Source: CAZPXH01 sp964591085 (GTDB taxonomy: Bacteria > Spirochaetota > Spirochaetia > DSM-27196 > CAZPXH01). From it: 64,000 nt of DNA. The DNA lies in contig CAZPXH010000002.1 in the NCBI GenBank assembly GCA_964591085.1, forward strand, positions 178,352 to 242,351, written 5' to 3'. Shown here one piece after another: positions 34,535-42,842 of the stretch. Each line of letters begins with the position of its first letter. Position 1 is the stretch's first letter. The translations under genes were made by a program, and so were the position numbers. Under the pieces are notes generated by a model that did no database searches, had not been told where the DNA came from, and worked only from the letters and a program-made list of their open reading frames with translations.

Positions 34535-36967
34535 ATGGCAGGCGCAGATACTCCCGTTTCCCGGCTGATCCCGCCGGATCTTGCCCGCGCTATGCAACAA
34601 CAAATCGCTGAAGCCGGGGGAATTGAGCTCTTCTTCACCGGAATCTGTGACGCGGATGGCAAACTGCAGGATGCTCGAGTTGCAGCTCGAGGTTCGCGCA
34701 CTGCCACGCCCGTGGCCGGCAACCACCTGGACGGCGCTGATGTTGTCATTCACAACCACCCCTCCGGCCGCGTTGATCCCTCTGACGCGGACATAGAGGT
34801 TGCCGGCGAGCTTAGCTTCCGCGGCATTGGAAGCTGGATTGTGGACAATGAGGTGCAGAAGCTCCGCGTGCTGGTGGAGGTTACCCGGATCAAAGAGCCC
34901 GTTGCCCTGGATGCCGATGCGCTGGCATCGCTCCTTGGTCCCGAGGGTCCATTGGCCCGGCTCGGTGGCGGGTACGAGCACCGGCCGGTGCAGCAGGAGC
35001 TTCTTGCAGAGGTGGCCAGGATCTTCACCAACCGCGGTATTCTGGCCGCAGAAGCGGGCACCGGAGTGGGGAAGTCACTTGCCTACCTCATCCCCGCCGC
35101 TCGTTACGCAATGGATAACCGGCGCCGGGTGGTCATCTCCACGGCAACCATCAACCTTCAGCAGCAGCTGTTGCAGCAGGACATCCCCAGAACCTCGGCC
35201 ATCCTCGGCACCGAACTTCGCGCCGTCCTGGTGAAGGGCCGGAGCAACTACCTCTGTGTCAACCGCCTGGACGAGGTCCGCTACGAGCAGCGCCTGTTTT
35301 CCGAGGATGACACCGAGCTATCGGCGCTGTTTGAGTGGGCTGCGGACACCAGCGATGGCAGCCGGAGCGATCTCCCGGAGGGAATCAGCGATAGCCTCTG
35401 GCAGCGGGTCAACGCGGATCCCGACAGTTGCTCCGGCGCACGATGCCGCCGACGGCCGGACTGTCACTTCCTCCGGGCGCGGCAGAAGGCCGCGGCTGCA
35501 CAGCTTCTGGTGGTCAATCACCACCTGCTGTTTGCTGACCGTGCCATCCGTGTGGACGGACCCGGGTTTGAGAGCACCGCGGTCCTTCCACCGTTTCGCC
35601 ACCTGGTGGTGGACGAGGCCCACAATCTGCAGGACAGCGCCACTTCCTTCCTGTCGGAACGGATCAGCCGTGCAAGCGTAGCCCGTCTCTGTTCCCGCTT
35701 GCTTCGGCAGCGCCGCGGGCGCGAGCTGGGTCTGCTGAGCACCCTTTCCGCCACCGGTAACGCAGAGATGGACCAGGCGCGCCCGCTGATTGATGATGTT
35801 CTTGCGGCCGCGGATGACATCAACCGCTTCAGCGTTGGCGTTGTCCCCGCGGGTCCGGGGGGGATTCGCCTCCCGGTCCCCGCCACCAGCGTAATTGCTG
35901 ATGAACTTGTTCCCCGCCTGAGCGTGCTGCGGGGCAAGCTTCGCGATCTGGGTGAGTACCTGGGGACGGTCCGGGAGGGAATGGACGATGCGGAGAGCCC
36001 CGGCTATGACGAGCTTGGGCTTGTCCTCCGCCGGATCGGGAGATTGGAGGCCTTTGTAGGAGCCCTCCGCAACTACGACGATGATCCGGAGGCGGTGTAC
36101 TGGACCCGGCGTCAGGAATCGGGCTCCGGCGCCCAGGTGGAATACAACCGCACCCCCCTCTCTATTGGTCCGCTTGTGCACCAGAGTCTGGTGGAGCCGC
36201 TGGACACGATTGTGTTTACCTCGGCAACGCTTGCGACGGATCGGGGGATGGGCCACTGGATGCAGCGGAGCGGCCTGGATCCGGAGCGGGTGGTACAGCA
36301 GCAGTACAACTCGCCCTTTGACTACGCGGTCCGGGTTCTCCTTGCAAGCGCCTCCGAGGGACCGGAGCCTGGCCACATGCAGCACAGCAGGTGGCTTGCG
36401 CAGTCAGTGCTGGAACTGATTCAGGCGAGCGCAGGCGGTGCCCTGGTGCTCTTTACATCCTACGCGGCGCTTGAGGCGGTTGCCTCTGCCATCACGGAAG
36501 CGCTGGAACAAGCGGGAATTACAGTGCTGCAGCAGGGGAGCCGGGACAGGGCGCGGCTCCTACGGGAGTTTGCGGCAAACCGGAACTCGGTCCTGCTTGG
36601 CACCGACAGTTTCTGGGAGGGCGTGGACACTCCCGGAGACTCGCTCCGGCAGGTGATCATCACCCGGCTTCCGTTCCGTGTCCCGGATGATCCGGTGTTT
36701 GCCGCGCGGAGCGAGCGCATAGACGCTGAGGGTGGCAATGCCTTTGCTGATCTGGCCATTCCGCACGCCATAACCCGGTTGCGCCAGGGCTTTGGCCGGC
36801 TGATGCGGCGGAGTGACGACGGCGGCGTTGTCAGCGTCCTCGACACACGCCTGCACACGCGCCGCTACGGAGCGCGCTTTCTGGATTCACTGCCACCCGC
36901 TCGGCAGGTGAAGGGCTCCGTGGCGGCTCTGGCTGAGGCTATCCGGGATTTCTTCCAGCCCCCCTGA
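34535..36967 (+). CDS. DinG-family Fe-S helicase with N-terminal JAMM-like domain
   Basis: An 810-residue protein. Residues ~5-120 look like a RadC/JAB (JAMM) domain with its full metal-binding set: E31 (GGIELFFTG), H73 and H75 (VIHNHPSG), S83 and D86 (PSDAD). From ~150 it is an XPD/DinG superfamily-2 helicase: Walker A AEAGTGVGKSLAYLIP, the four-cysteine [4Fe-4S] set (NYLC, then C-x5-C-x5-C in DSCSGARCRRRPDC), DEAH box LVVDEAHNLQDSA, FTSATLATDRGMG, GTDSFWEGVDTPGDS and RQGFGRLMRR. It would unwind D-loops, R-loops or forked DNA; the JAMM part suggests added hydrolytic or ligand-sensing activity (inference). Confidence 0.9.
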   Translation: MAGADTPVSRLIPPDLARAMQQQIAEAGGIELFFTGICDADGKLQDARVAARGSRTATPVAGNHLDGADVVIHNHPSGRVDPSDADIEVAGELSFRGIGSWIVDNEVQKLRVLVEVTRIKEPVALDADALASLLGPEGPLARLGGGYEHRPVQQELLAEVARIFTNRGILAAEAGTGVGKSLAYLIPAARYAMDNRRRVVISTATINLQQQLLQQDIPRTSAILGTELRAVLVKGRSNYLCVNRLDEVRYEQRLFSEDDTELSALFEWAADTSDGSRSDLPEGISDSLWQRVNADPDSCSGARCRRRPDCHFLRARQKAAAAQLLVVNHHLLFADRAIRVDGPGFESTAVLPPFRHLVVDEAHNLQDSATSFLSERISRASVARLCSRLLRQRRGRELGLLSTLSATGNAEMDQARPLIDDVLAAADDINRFSVGVVPAGPGGIRLPVPATSVIADELVPRLSVLRGKLRDLGEYLGTVREGMDDAESPGYDELGLVLRRIGRLEAFVGALRNYDDDPEAVYWTRRQESGSGAQVEYNRTPLSIGPLVHQSLVEPLDTIVFTSATLATDRGMGHWMQRSGLDPERVVQQQYNSPFDYAVRVLLASASEGPEPGHMQHSRWLAQSVLELIQASAGGALVLFTSYAALEAVASAITEALEQAGITVLQQGSRDRARLLREFAANRNSVLLGTDSFWEGVDTPGDSLRQVIITRLPFRVPDDPVFAARSERIDAEGGNAFADLAIPHAITRLRQGFGRLMRRSDDGGVVSVLDTRLHTRRYGARFLDSLPPARQVKGSVAALAEAIRDFFQPP

Positions 36968-36988
36968 GCGCGCTGTCCGGGCGCTCAG
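36964..36988 (+). terminator. Hairpin at the end of the dinG-like gene
   Basis: A perfect 8-bp stem (CTGAGCGC / GCGCTCAG) with a 9-base loop spans the stop codon. No U-tract follows (GGGCGGGC), so it is a weak intrinsic-terminator candidate or an mRNA 3' stabilising hairpin. Confidence 0.4.
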
Positions 36989-37010
36989 GGCGGGCAAGCG
37001 TGCACCAATG

Positions 37011-37037
37011 AAAAAGCCGGCCCCTTACGGAGCCGGC
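37011..37037 (-). terminator. Rho-independent terminator of groES
   Basis: On the minus strand GCCGGCTCC - GTAA - GGGGCCGGC forms a 9-bp stem (one G-U pair) with a tetraloop, followed directly by TTTTTC. This is a textbook intrinsic terminator, 24 bp after the groES stop. Confidence 0.88.
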
Positions 37038-37061
37038 CGCGCTTCTCGGTATCGGAGATGC

Positions 37062-37325
37062 TCAGTCGATGACGGCGAGGATGTCCGAGTTGCTCACGAT
37101 CAGGTGCTCCACATCATCAATCTTGATGCTGGTGCCAGCGTACTTGTCGTACATGACCTTGTCACCGGCCTTCACCTTGATGTCCTCGTCATCACCAACG
37201 GCAATGACCGTTCCGACCTGCGTCTTTTCCTGAGCGGTCTGGGGGATGTACAGGCCCCCTTTGGTCTTCTCTTCGCTCTCCTCAGTCTTGAGAAGAACGC
37301 GCTCGCCCAACGGCTTGACGTTCAT
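37062..37325 (-). CDS. groES: Co-chaperonin GroES
   Basis: An 87-residue Hsp10: starts MNVKPLGERVLLKTEESEEKT, mobile-loop region TKGGLYIPQTAQEKTQ, and the roof loop AVGDDEDIKVKAGDKVMYDKYAGT (shortened: GDKVMYDKYAGT). It caps GroEL during folding. A GGAGG site precedes the ATG. No groEL is adjacent: an intrinsic terminator follows at once, so it is a single-gene transcript. A groES beside a small sigma gene is also what I recall from Treponema pallidum (TP1013/TP1012). No CIRCE element was seen upstream. Confidence 0.96.
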   Translation of the reverse strand: MNVKPLGERVLLKTEESEEKTKGGLYIPQTAQEKTQVGTVIAVGDDEDIKVKAGDKVMYDKYAGTSIKIDDVEHLIVSNSDILAVID

Positions 37326-37474
37326 GCATACCTCCGCATGTGGAATATTTACTGACAGTTTGACCGAAACATACTCGCTGCAATCCGCTGGGTCAAGCGG
37401 CGTTCGATCTGCGTTTGATCGCGGTCAGGACGGGTTCGAGCGGGACGATTCTCGCGCTCGGGGACACGGCACCC

Positions 37475-37529
37475 GGGTCATCCTGACTCGATCTGGCTGC
37501 TCTGTTGGGGCTGTGGGTCAAGCTGACCC
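37475..37529 (+). promoter_or_regulatory. Two GGGTCA-N3-TGACCC palindromes upstream of the sigma gene
   Basis: GGGTCA-TCC-TGACTC (37475-37489, one mismatch) and GGGTCA-AGC-TGACCC (37515-37529, perfect) lie 40 bp apart, about four helical turns. Lone half sites GGGTCA (37390-37395) and CGGTCA (37422-37427) lie further upstream. The palindromes are centred about 125 and 170 bp before the start predicted from the -24/-12 promoter, the usual range for sigma-54 enhancer sites. Binding by the NtrC-type regulator is inference. Confidence 0.5.
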
Positions 37530-37627
37530 GATCCCCTGCCAGCTTTCATGCGGAAACACATAGGGAGCAGCCCTGCAAGTGCTTCTATATCCGTGATTTA
37601 CCCTTCTCCATATGGATTTCTGTATGC

Positions 37628-37644
37628 TGGCACGGCACTTGCTT
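37628..37644 (+). promoter_or_regulatory. Sigma-54 (-24/-12) promoter of the sigma-factor gene
   Basis: TGGCACGGCACTTGCTT matches the sigma-54 consensus TGGCAC-N5-TTGC exactly, with GG (37629-37630) and GC (37641-37642) separated by 10 bp. Predicted start near 37654 leaves a ~20-nt leader with a strong GAGGAGGAG site (37661-37669) before ATG 37674. The surrounding ~350 bp carry no gene, which fits a regulated upstream region. Confidence 0.75.
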
Positions 37645-37673
37645 TGTATAGGTTACACACGAGGAGGAGCCTG

Positions 37674-38546
37674 ATGGCCCAGACCAGCACACGAACGAGT
37701 ACCCGCTCCCGTAGCGATGACGATAACGTTATTTCTCTGTACCTCAAAGAGATCAACCGGATTCCGCTCCTCACGCGGGATGAAGAGGATCACTATGCGC
37801 GCCGCGCGCGTGACGGGGACAAGGCCGCCAAGGACAAGCTGGTTCAGGCGAACCTGCGCTTTGTGGTCAACGTTGCCAAGAAATACCAGAATCAGGGCCT
37901 CCCGCTTTCGGACCTGATCAGTGAGGGAAACATTGGTCTGATGAACGCCATTGAGCGCTTTGACGTGGACAAGGGCTATCACTTCATCAGCTACGCCGTT
38001 TGGTGGATTCGCCAAGCAATCCTGAAGGCCATCTGCGAGAAGAGCAGGATGATTCGTCTCCCGCTCAACCGCGCCAACGAGCTTGTGCAGATCGAGAAGG
38101 TTCGCAAGGACATCCAGGGAATGCGCGGTGGTCGCGCCGAGATGGAGCAGATCGCCAAGACACTGAACATGACGCCGGAGCACGTGGCGGATCTCATTGC
38201 CATATCGCGGGATCTGGTGAGCCTGGAGACCCCGGTCTATCAGGAGCGCGATTCCTCCCTGCTCGGGGATTTTGTGGAGGACGAGAACTACCAGCCGCCG
38301 GATGAGCAGGTCATCGAGATGTCGCTCAAGGATGATATCAATCGTGTTCTTGAGACCCTCACGGAAAAGGAAGCAGAAATCGTCCAGCTCCGCTTTGGGC
38401 TTAACGGCCGCACGCCGCTCTCCCTGAAGGAGATCGGGGACCGCTACAACCTGACCAAGGAGCGCATCCGCCAGATTGAGAAGAAGGCGCTGAAGCGGCT
38501 TCAGCATCCTCGTCGTGCACAGTACCTGGAGGCCTACGTAGCCTGA
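37674..38546 (+). CDS. RpoD/RpoS-family RNA polymerase sigma factor (sigma-43-like)
   Basis: A 290-residue sigma-70-family protein without region 1.1 or the large non-conserved insert. Regions seen: 1.2 (DDNVISLYLKEINRIPLLTRDEE), 2 (LRFVVNVAKKYQNQGLPLSDLISEGNIGLMNAIERFD; -10 reading helix YAVWWIRQAI), 3 (LPLNRANELVQIEKVRKDI) and 4 (RFGLNGRTPLSLKEIGDRYNLTKERIRQIEKKALKRLQHP, -35 reading helix-turn-helix). Length suits RpoS or a short group-1/2 factor rather than ~600-residue RpoD. ATG 37674 follows GAGGAGGAG; an upstream in-frame start at 37548 is before the promoter. It is separated from ppdK by a terminator. Confidence 0.9.
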   Translation: MAQTSTRTSTRSRSDDDNVISLYLKEINRIPLLTRDEEDHYARRARDGDKAAKDKLVQANLRFVVNVAKKYQNQGLPLSDLISEGNIGLMNAIERFDVDKGYHFISYAVWWIRQAILKAICEKSRMIRLPLNRANELVQIEKVRKDIQGMRGGRAEMEQIAKTLNMTPEHVADLIAISRDLVSLETPVYQERDSSLLGDFVEDENYQPPDEQVIEMSLKDDINRVLETLTEKEAEIVQLRFGLNGRTPLSLKEIGDRYNLTKERIRQIEKKALKRLQHPRRAQYLEAYVA

Positions 38547-38572
38547 ACGGCTCCTGGTCGCCCCCTTGATTC

Positions 38573-38624
38573 AGGCCCCGAAGTTGGAGGAGAGCAACCT
38601 TTGACTCGGGGCCTGTTTTGTTTT
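38573..38624 (+). terminator. Terminator after the sigma-factor gene
   Basis: AGGCCCCGA pairs with TCGGGGCCT (9 bp) around a 24-base loop that can form its own small stem (GTTG/CAAC), followed by GTTTTGTTTT. It lies 26 bp after the sigma-gene stop and isolates it from ppdK. Confidence 0.85.
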
Positions 38625-38691
38625 AGCGTGCCATCCTCTTGATCAGAAATCCGGCACTGCTGCCATTCACGTCTCGGGGGTAACAACACTC

Positions 38692-41349
38692 ATGGCAAAG
38701 TACGTCTACTTCTTCAGCCCGGGCGAGACCGAAGGGTCCGCCAAGATGAAAGAACTACTCGGCGGCAAGGGAGCCAACCTCGCCGAGATGACCCAGCTCG
38801 GAATCCCGGTACCGCCGGGCTTCACCATCTCCACGGAGGTCTGTGACCTCTTCTACCAGAACAATCGGAACTACCCGCAGGGACTGGAAGCAGAGGTGGA
38901 TAAGGCGCTTGCCCGGCTGGAACAGAAGATGGGCAAGAAGCTGGGAGACGCTAACGATCCGCTGCTGGTCTCCGTGCGCTCCGGCGCCGCCGTCTCCATG
39001 CCCGGAATGATGGACACCATCCTCAACCTTGGCCTCTCGGATGCGGCGGTAGAGGGCCTCTCCGAGCGGACCGGTAATCCCCGATTTGCCTGGGACGCAT
39101 ACCGCCGCTTCATCCAGATGTTCGGTGATGTCGTCTACGGCGTCGGTCATGACCTTTTTGAGCACGATCTGGAAAGCGTCAAGAAGAAGAAGAAGGTCAG
39201 CGAGGACGTTGACCTTGACACAGCGGACCTGAAGCACGTGGTGACCCTCTACAAGAAAACCTTCCGGAGGGTTGTGGGCAAGGACTTCCCGCAGGATCCT
39301 CGGTCCCAGCTTTGGGATGCCATCAACGCGGTTTTCGGCTCCTGGATGAACGACCGGGCAATCAAGTACCGCGCAATCAACAGCATCAAAAGCCTGAAGG
39401 GGACCGCGGTCAACGTGCAGTCCATGGTTTACGGCAACCTCGGGGACAGCTCCGGGACCGGTGTCGCCTTCAGCCGGGACGCTTCAACAGGGGAGAAGGT
39501 CTTCTACGGCGAGTACCTGATGAACGCGCAGGGAGAGGACGTGGTTGCCGGAATCCGGACTCCAAAGAAGATTGCCGCGCTGAAGAAGCAGAACCCGTCT
39601 CTGTACGCAAAGCTCGAAGACGTGAAGGATCGCCTGGAGCGCCACTACCGTGACATGCAGGACCTGGAATTCACCATCCAGGACGGCGAGCTCTTCCTGC
39701 TGCAGACGCGCAACGGCAAGCGGACGGGTGTTGCCGCGGTGCGGATTGCCGTGGAAATGGTCAGCGAGGGCCTCATCACCCAGGAAGAAGCCGTTGCCCG
39801 AGTGACACCCGACCAGCTGGACCAGGTCTTCCACCCCATGATTGATCCCAAGGCCAAGAAGGAAGGCTTCAAGCTTGCCAAGGGCCTCAACGCCTCGCCC
39901 GGCGCGGCATCCGGCCGCGTGGTCTTCACCGCAGCAGATGCGGAAGCCAAGGTGAAGGAAGGCTGGAAGGTGGTGCTGGTCCGCAAGGAGACCTCCCCTG
40001 AAGACATCGGGGGAATGCACGTTGCAGAAGGCGTGCTCACCAGTACCGGCGGAATGACGTCCCACGCGGCAGTTGTGGCGCGTGGAATGGGTACACCGTG
40101 CGTTGCCGGTGCCAAGGACATTGAGATCAGCGGCAAGGTCTTCACTGCCGGCGGCAGGAAGGTGAAGGAAGGTGAGTTCATCACCATTGACGGCACCACC
40201 GGAGAGATCTACTCGGGCCAGCTGTCCCTGATCTCCCCCAAGATTGCCGGCGAGCTGACCACCTTCCTCGGTTGGGCAGACGAGATCCGAAAGGCAGCAA
40301 ATCGCAAGGCGTTTGCGCTCAAGGGCTTTGGCATTCGTACGAACGCAGACACCCCCGCTGACGCCAAGCGCGCCCGGGACTTTGGCGCGGAGGGAATCGG
40401 ACTGTGCCGCACGGAGCACATGTTCTTTGAAGAGGGCAAGCTGGAGCTCTTCCGCCAGATGATTGTGGCGGATGACGTCACAGCGCGGGAGGCGGCACTG
40501 AAGAAGCTCCTGCCCCTGCAGAAGAAGGACTTCACGGGAATCTTCAAGGCAATGGCCGGTCTTCCGGTTACCATTCGCCTGCTGGACCCGCCCCTCCACG
40601 AGTTCCTGCCAACCGAATCCGCTGACATCAAGGAAATCTCCGCCGAGCTGGGGATCAGCCCGGCCAAGCTCAAAGCGAAGGTGCAGAGCCTCCATGAGCT
40701 CAACCCAATGCTCGGTCACCGCGGATGCCGCCTTGGCATTACCTACCCGGAGATCTACGACATGCAGGTTGAAGCCATCATGACGGCGGCCGCAGACCTG
40801 GTGAAGAAGGGCATTGATGTGAAGCCGGAGATCATGATCCCGCTTGTGGGATCGGTGAAGGAGCTTGAGATCCTGCGATCGAACGCAGAGTCCGTTGCCG
40901 CTTCAGTTGTTAAGAAGAAGGGCGTGAAGGTGGACTATTCCATTGGCACCATGATTGAGATTCCGCGCGCCGCGCTCATCGCGGATGAGATTGCGGATGT
41001 GGCGGACTTCTTCAGCTTTGGTACCAATGACCTCACGCAGATGACCTTGGGGTTCAGTCGGGACGATGTCGCCAAGTTCCTGCCGATTTACGTGGAGCAG
41101 GGTATCCTGGATAACGACCCCTTTGCCGTACTGGATCAGCATGGCGTTGGACAGCTGGTGCAGGGCGCCGCTGAGAAGGCCCGCAAGCAGAAGCCCGGTA
41201 TCAAGCTGGGAATCTGCGGTGAGCACGGCGGCGAGGCCAGCAGCATTGATTTCTGCTACCGCGTTGGCATGGACTACGTTAGCTGCTCGCCATTCCGCGT
41301 GCCAATCGCGCGACTGGCGGCAGCCCAGTCGGTGGTGGCCGGCCGATAG
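38692..41349 (+). CDS. ppdK: Pyruvate, phosphate dikinase
   Basis: An 885-residue PPDK interconverting pyruvate + ATP + Pi and PEP + AMP + PPi. The N-terminal ATP-grasp half starts KYVYFFSPGETEG and has LLGGKGANLAEMTQLGIPVPPGFT; the phosphohistidine domain has H458 in TGGMTSHAAVVARGMGTPC; the PEP/pyruvate TIM barrel has GIGLCRTEHMFF, GTMIEIPRAALIADEIA, FSFGTNDLTQMTLGFSRDD and the catalytic-cysteine loop GICGEHGGE. Full length. It supports PPi-linked glycolysis or gluconeogenesis, common in fermentative spirochaetes. Single-gene unit between a terminator and a GC hairpin. Confidence 0.98.
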   Translation: MAKYVYFFSPGETEGSAKMKELLGGKGANLAEMTQLGIPVPPGFTISTEVCDLFYQNNRNYPQGLEAEVDKALARLEQKMGKKLGDANDPLLVSVRSGAAVSMPGMMDTILNLGLSDAAVEGLSERTGNPRFAWDAYRRFIQMFGDVVYGVGHDLFEHDLESVKKKKKVSEDVDLDTADLKHVVTLYKKTFRRVVGKDFPQDPRSQLWDAINAVFGSWMNDRAIKYRAINSIKSLKGTAVNVQSMVYGNLGDSSGTGVAFSRDASTGEKVFYGEYLMNAQGEDVVAGIRTPKKIAALKKQNPSLYAKLEDVKDRLERHYRDMQDLEFTIQDGELFLLQTRNGKRTGVAAVRIAVEMVSEGLITQEEAVARVTPDQLDQVFHPMIDPKAKKEGFKLAKGLNASPGAASGRVVFTAADAEAKVKEGWKVVLVRKETSPEDIGGMHVAEGVLTSTGGMTSHAAVVARGMGTPCVAGAKDIEISGKVFTAGGRKVKEGEFITIDGTTGEIYSGQLSLISPKIAGELTTFLGWADEIRKAANRKAFALKGFGIRTNADTPADAKRARDFGAEGIGLCRTEHMFFEEGKLELFRQMIVADDVTAREAALKKLLPLQKKDFTGIFKAMAGLPVTIRLLDPPLHEFLPTESADIKEISAELGISPAKLKAKVQSLHELNPMLGHRGCRLGITYPEIYDMQVEAIMTAAADLVKKGIDVKPEIMIPLVGSVKELEILRSNAESVAASVVKKKGVKVDYSIGTMIEIPRAALIADEIADVADFFSFGTNDLTQMTLGFSRDDVAKFLPIYVEQGILDNDPFAVLDQHGVGQLVQGAAEKARKQKPGIKLGICGEHGGEASSIDFCYRVGMDYVSCSPFRVPIARLAAAQSVVAGR

Positions 41350-41369
41350 TCACTGCGGTCCGGATGGCT

Positions 41370-41397
41370 GGCGATGGGCGCTTCCAAGGCGCTCGCC
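41370..41397 (+). terminator. GC hairpin downstream of ppdK
   Basis: GGCGA (TGG bulge) GCGC - loop TTCCAAG - GCGC TCGCC gives a bulged 9-bp stem 21 bp after the ppdK stop. No U-run follows, so termination here is uncertain. Confidence 0.3.
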
Positions 41398-41448
41398 GGC
41401 CGCCACCGTGGCCGATAGGCAGGCCGCGCAAGTACCTTTCGCTACCTG

Positions 41449-42369
41449 GTGATGTACGGCAGAGTTACACGCGCGTTCCTGATCGCCTATCGCGAAATGT
41501 TTTCCTTCGCAAAGCTCCGCCACCCCAGCGGGGGAGCCATGCTGGCTCCATTTTTCGTGCTTCCGGCCCTGGTGTTTTCGTACTCGCTCATCCGGCTGGA
41601 TCGCCGGATCTCTAGAAAGGGCCTCACTGCCGGAATGCGGTGGATTCTCTCGCGCTACTACGCCGGCGTAAGCGGCGTACGCACGGCTGAACTGCCGGTC
41701 GGCCCTATCATCTTTGCCGGAAACCATCCCGGGCTAGGAGACCTGCCAGCACTCTGCTCCCTGATTGAACGCGATGACATACTCATCCTTGCCAAAGATC
41801 GCTCTCTCACCCGAGAGATGCGCGGCATCCTCAGCCACTGCATCGTGATCGATGAAAGCCTCCGGTCCCGCGCGCGGGCCATCCAGCAGATCATGGAAGC
41901 ACTCGGCCAGGGAAAGGCGGTGGTGCTCTACCCGGCTGGCGAGATCGAGCCCGACCCCGCGGTCACTCCCCGAGGCGTTCCCATCCTGCGTTCGTGGGAG
42001 CCGGTCATTGACGCGCTTGCCACCCGCATCCGGAAACACCACCTGCGGGTCCCCGTGGTCCCCGTGTACACGGAGGGCGTCCACGATGTTCCCGCGCTGT
42101 TTGGTTGCTTGCTGGGCAGTGAGAGCACCCGCGCGTCCCGGGCAGCTATCATTACGATGATGAGCCGGGCCTTCCGCCGGCGCAAGATCACGGTATCCAC
42201 CGGCCGCGCCACCGTACTCTCCAGCGACGTGAATCCCAAGGGCCAGCTGACCGATCGGATTCAGACCGACATTGAGGACCTCCGCCGGATAACTGGAGCG
42301 CTGCGGAGCAGTTCCCGTGGCGGCTTTCGCAATGCCCTTGCACATCGTCACCCGGTTCCCGCGGCGTAA
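41449..42369 (+). CDS. PlsC-like 1-acyl-glycerol-3-phosphate acyltransferase family protein
   Basis: A 306-residue protein (GTG start 41449, or ATG 41452). A membrane segment (APFFVLPALVFSYSLI) precedes an acyltransferase domain with the HX4D motif GNHPGLGDLPAL, then AVVLYPAGEIEPD in the place of the FPEG motif and VPVVPVYTEG. Substrate is not evident; lysophospholipid acylation or another lipid acyl transfer is likely. The C-terminus is basic and Ser/Arg-rich. It stands alone between ppdK and tRNA-Phe. Confidence 0.75.
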   Translation: MMYGRVTRAFLIAYREMFSFAKLRHPSGGAMLAPFFVLPALVFSYSLIRLDRRISRKGLTAGMRWILSRYYAGVSGVRTAELPVGPIIFAGNHPGLGDLPALCSLIERDDILILAKDRSLTREMRGILSHCIVIDESLRSRARAIQQIMEALGQGKAVVLYPAGEIEPDPAVTPRGVPILRSWEPVIDALATRIRKHHLRVPVVPVYTEGVHDVPALFGCLLGSESTRASRAAIITMMSRAFRRRKITVSTGRATVLSSDVNPKGQLTDRIQTDIEDLRRITGALRSSSRGGFRNALAHRHPVPAA

Positions 42370-42696
42370 GCACCAATCCAGCTCACTCGCCTCCGCACGC
42401 GGGGCGTTCAAACGAGGGGCCGCGGTCCCGGGATCCCGGATACCGCCATCATCGCCGGGGACGGCGGCGCCCGGCGATTCTATCCTTTCGATCCGCTTGC
42501 GCGGACGGACCGATGACGGCCCCATCTTCCCCGTGGGTGCCGTGGACTCCCGGTTCCCGGTCTGGGAGCGATCGGCCGTGGTGTCGCATTTGACATGGCG
42601 CCATGGTGCGGGCGCAACCTTCACTTGCCCGGTCTTGCATCGCAGCGGTTTCAGTGCAGTTGCCCCTTGGCGCGGGATGTTCGGAAAGCAGGAAGA
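42370..42696. other. Intergenic region without a supported gene
   Basis: About 330 bp between the acyltransferase stop and tRNA-Phe. Open frames here cross into the tRNA or into the neighbouring gene on the other strand and have no domain or ribosome site. A 12-bp perfect palindrome CATGGCGCCATG lies at 42594-42605, overlapping a TTGACA (42590-42595). No RNA gene was recognised. Confidence 0.5.
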
Positions 42697-42769
42697 TGCC
42701 GCCGAGCAGATTCGAACTGCTGACACGTGGATTTTCAGTCCACTGCTCTACCACCTGAGCTACAGCGGC
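42697..42769 (-). tRNA. tRNA-Phe (anticodon GAA)
   Basis: A full cloverleaf of 73 nt on the minus strand: acceptor GCCGCTG/CGGCGGC with one G-U pair, D arm GCTCAGGTGGTAGAGC, anticodon stem GTGGA/TCCAC with loop CTGAAAA (anticodon GAA), variable loop GTGTC, T arm AGCAG-TTCGAAT-CTGCT and discriminator A. CCA is not encoded, so it must be added after transcription. Confidence 0.96.
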
Positions 42770-42842
42770 GTGAGCCGAGAATATTCCACGCCCCCAGAAT
42801 TGCTGTCAAGCAGAAGCGGGGCGCCGGGAGCCCGCTTGTCGC

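Noticed and set aside
33647..34981. A 444-codon frame on the minus strand
   Set aside because: Antisense to punA and the start of the helicase gene, both with intact catalytic motifs.
37326..37474. CIRCE or other HrcA-type operator before groES
   Set aside because: No TTAGCACTC-N9-GAGTGCTAA-like inverted repeat could be found; only a GGAGG ribosome site is clear.
41734..42726. A 330-codon frame on the minus strand
   Set aside because: Antisense to the acyltransferase and crossing the tRNA; Ala/Arg/Gly-rich with no recognisable feature.
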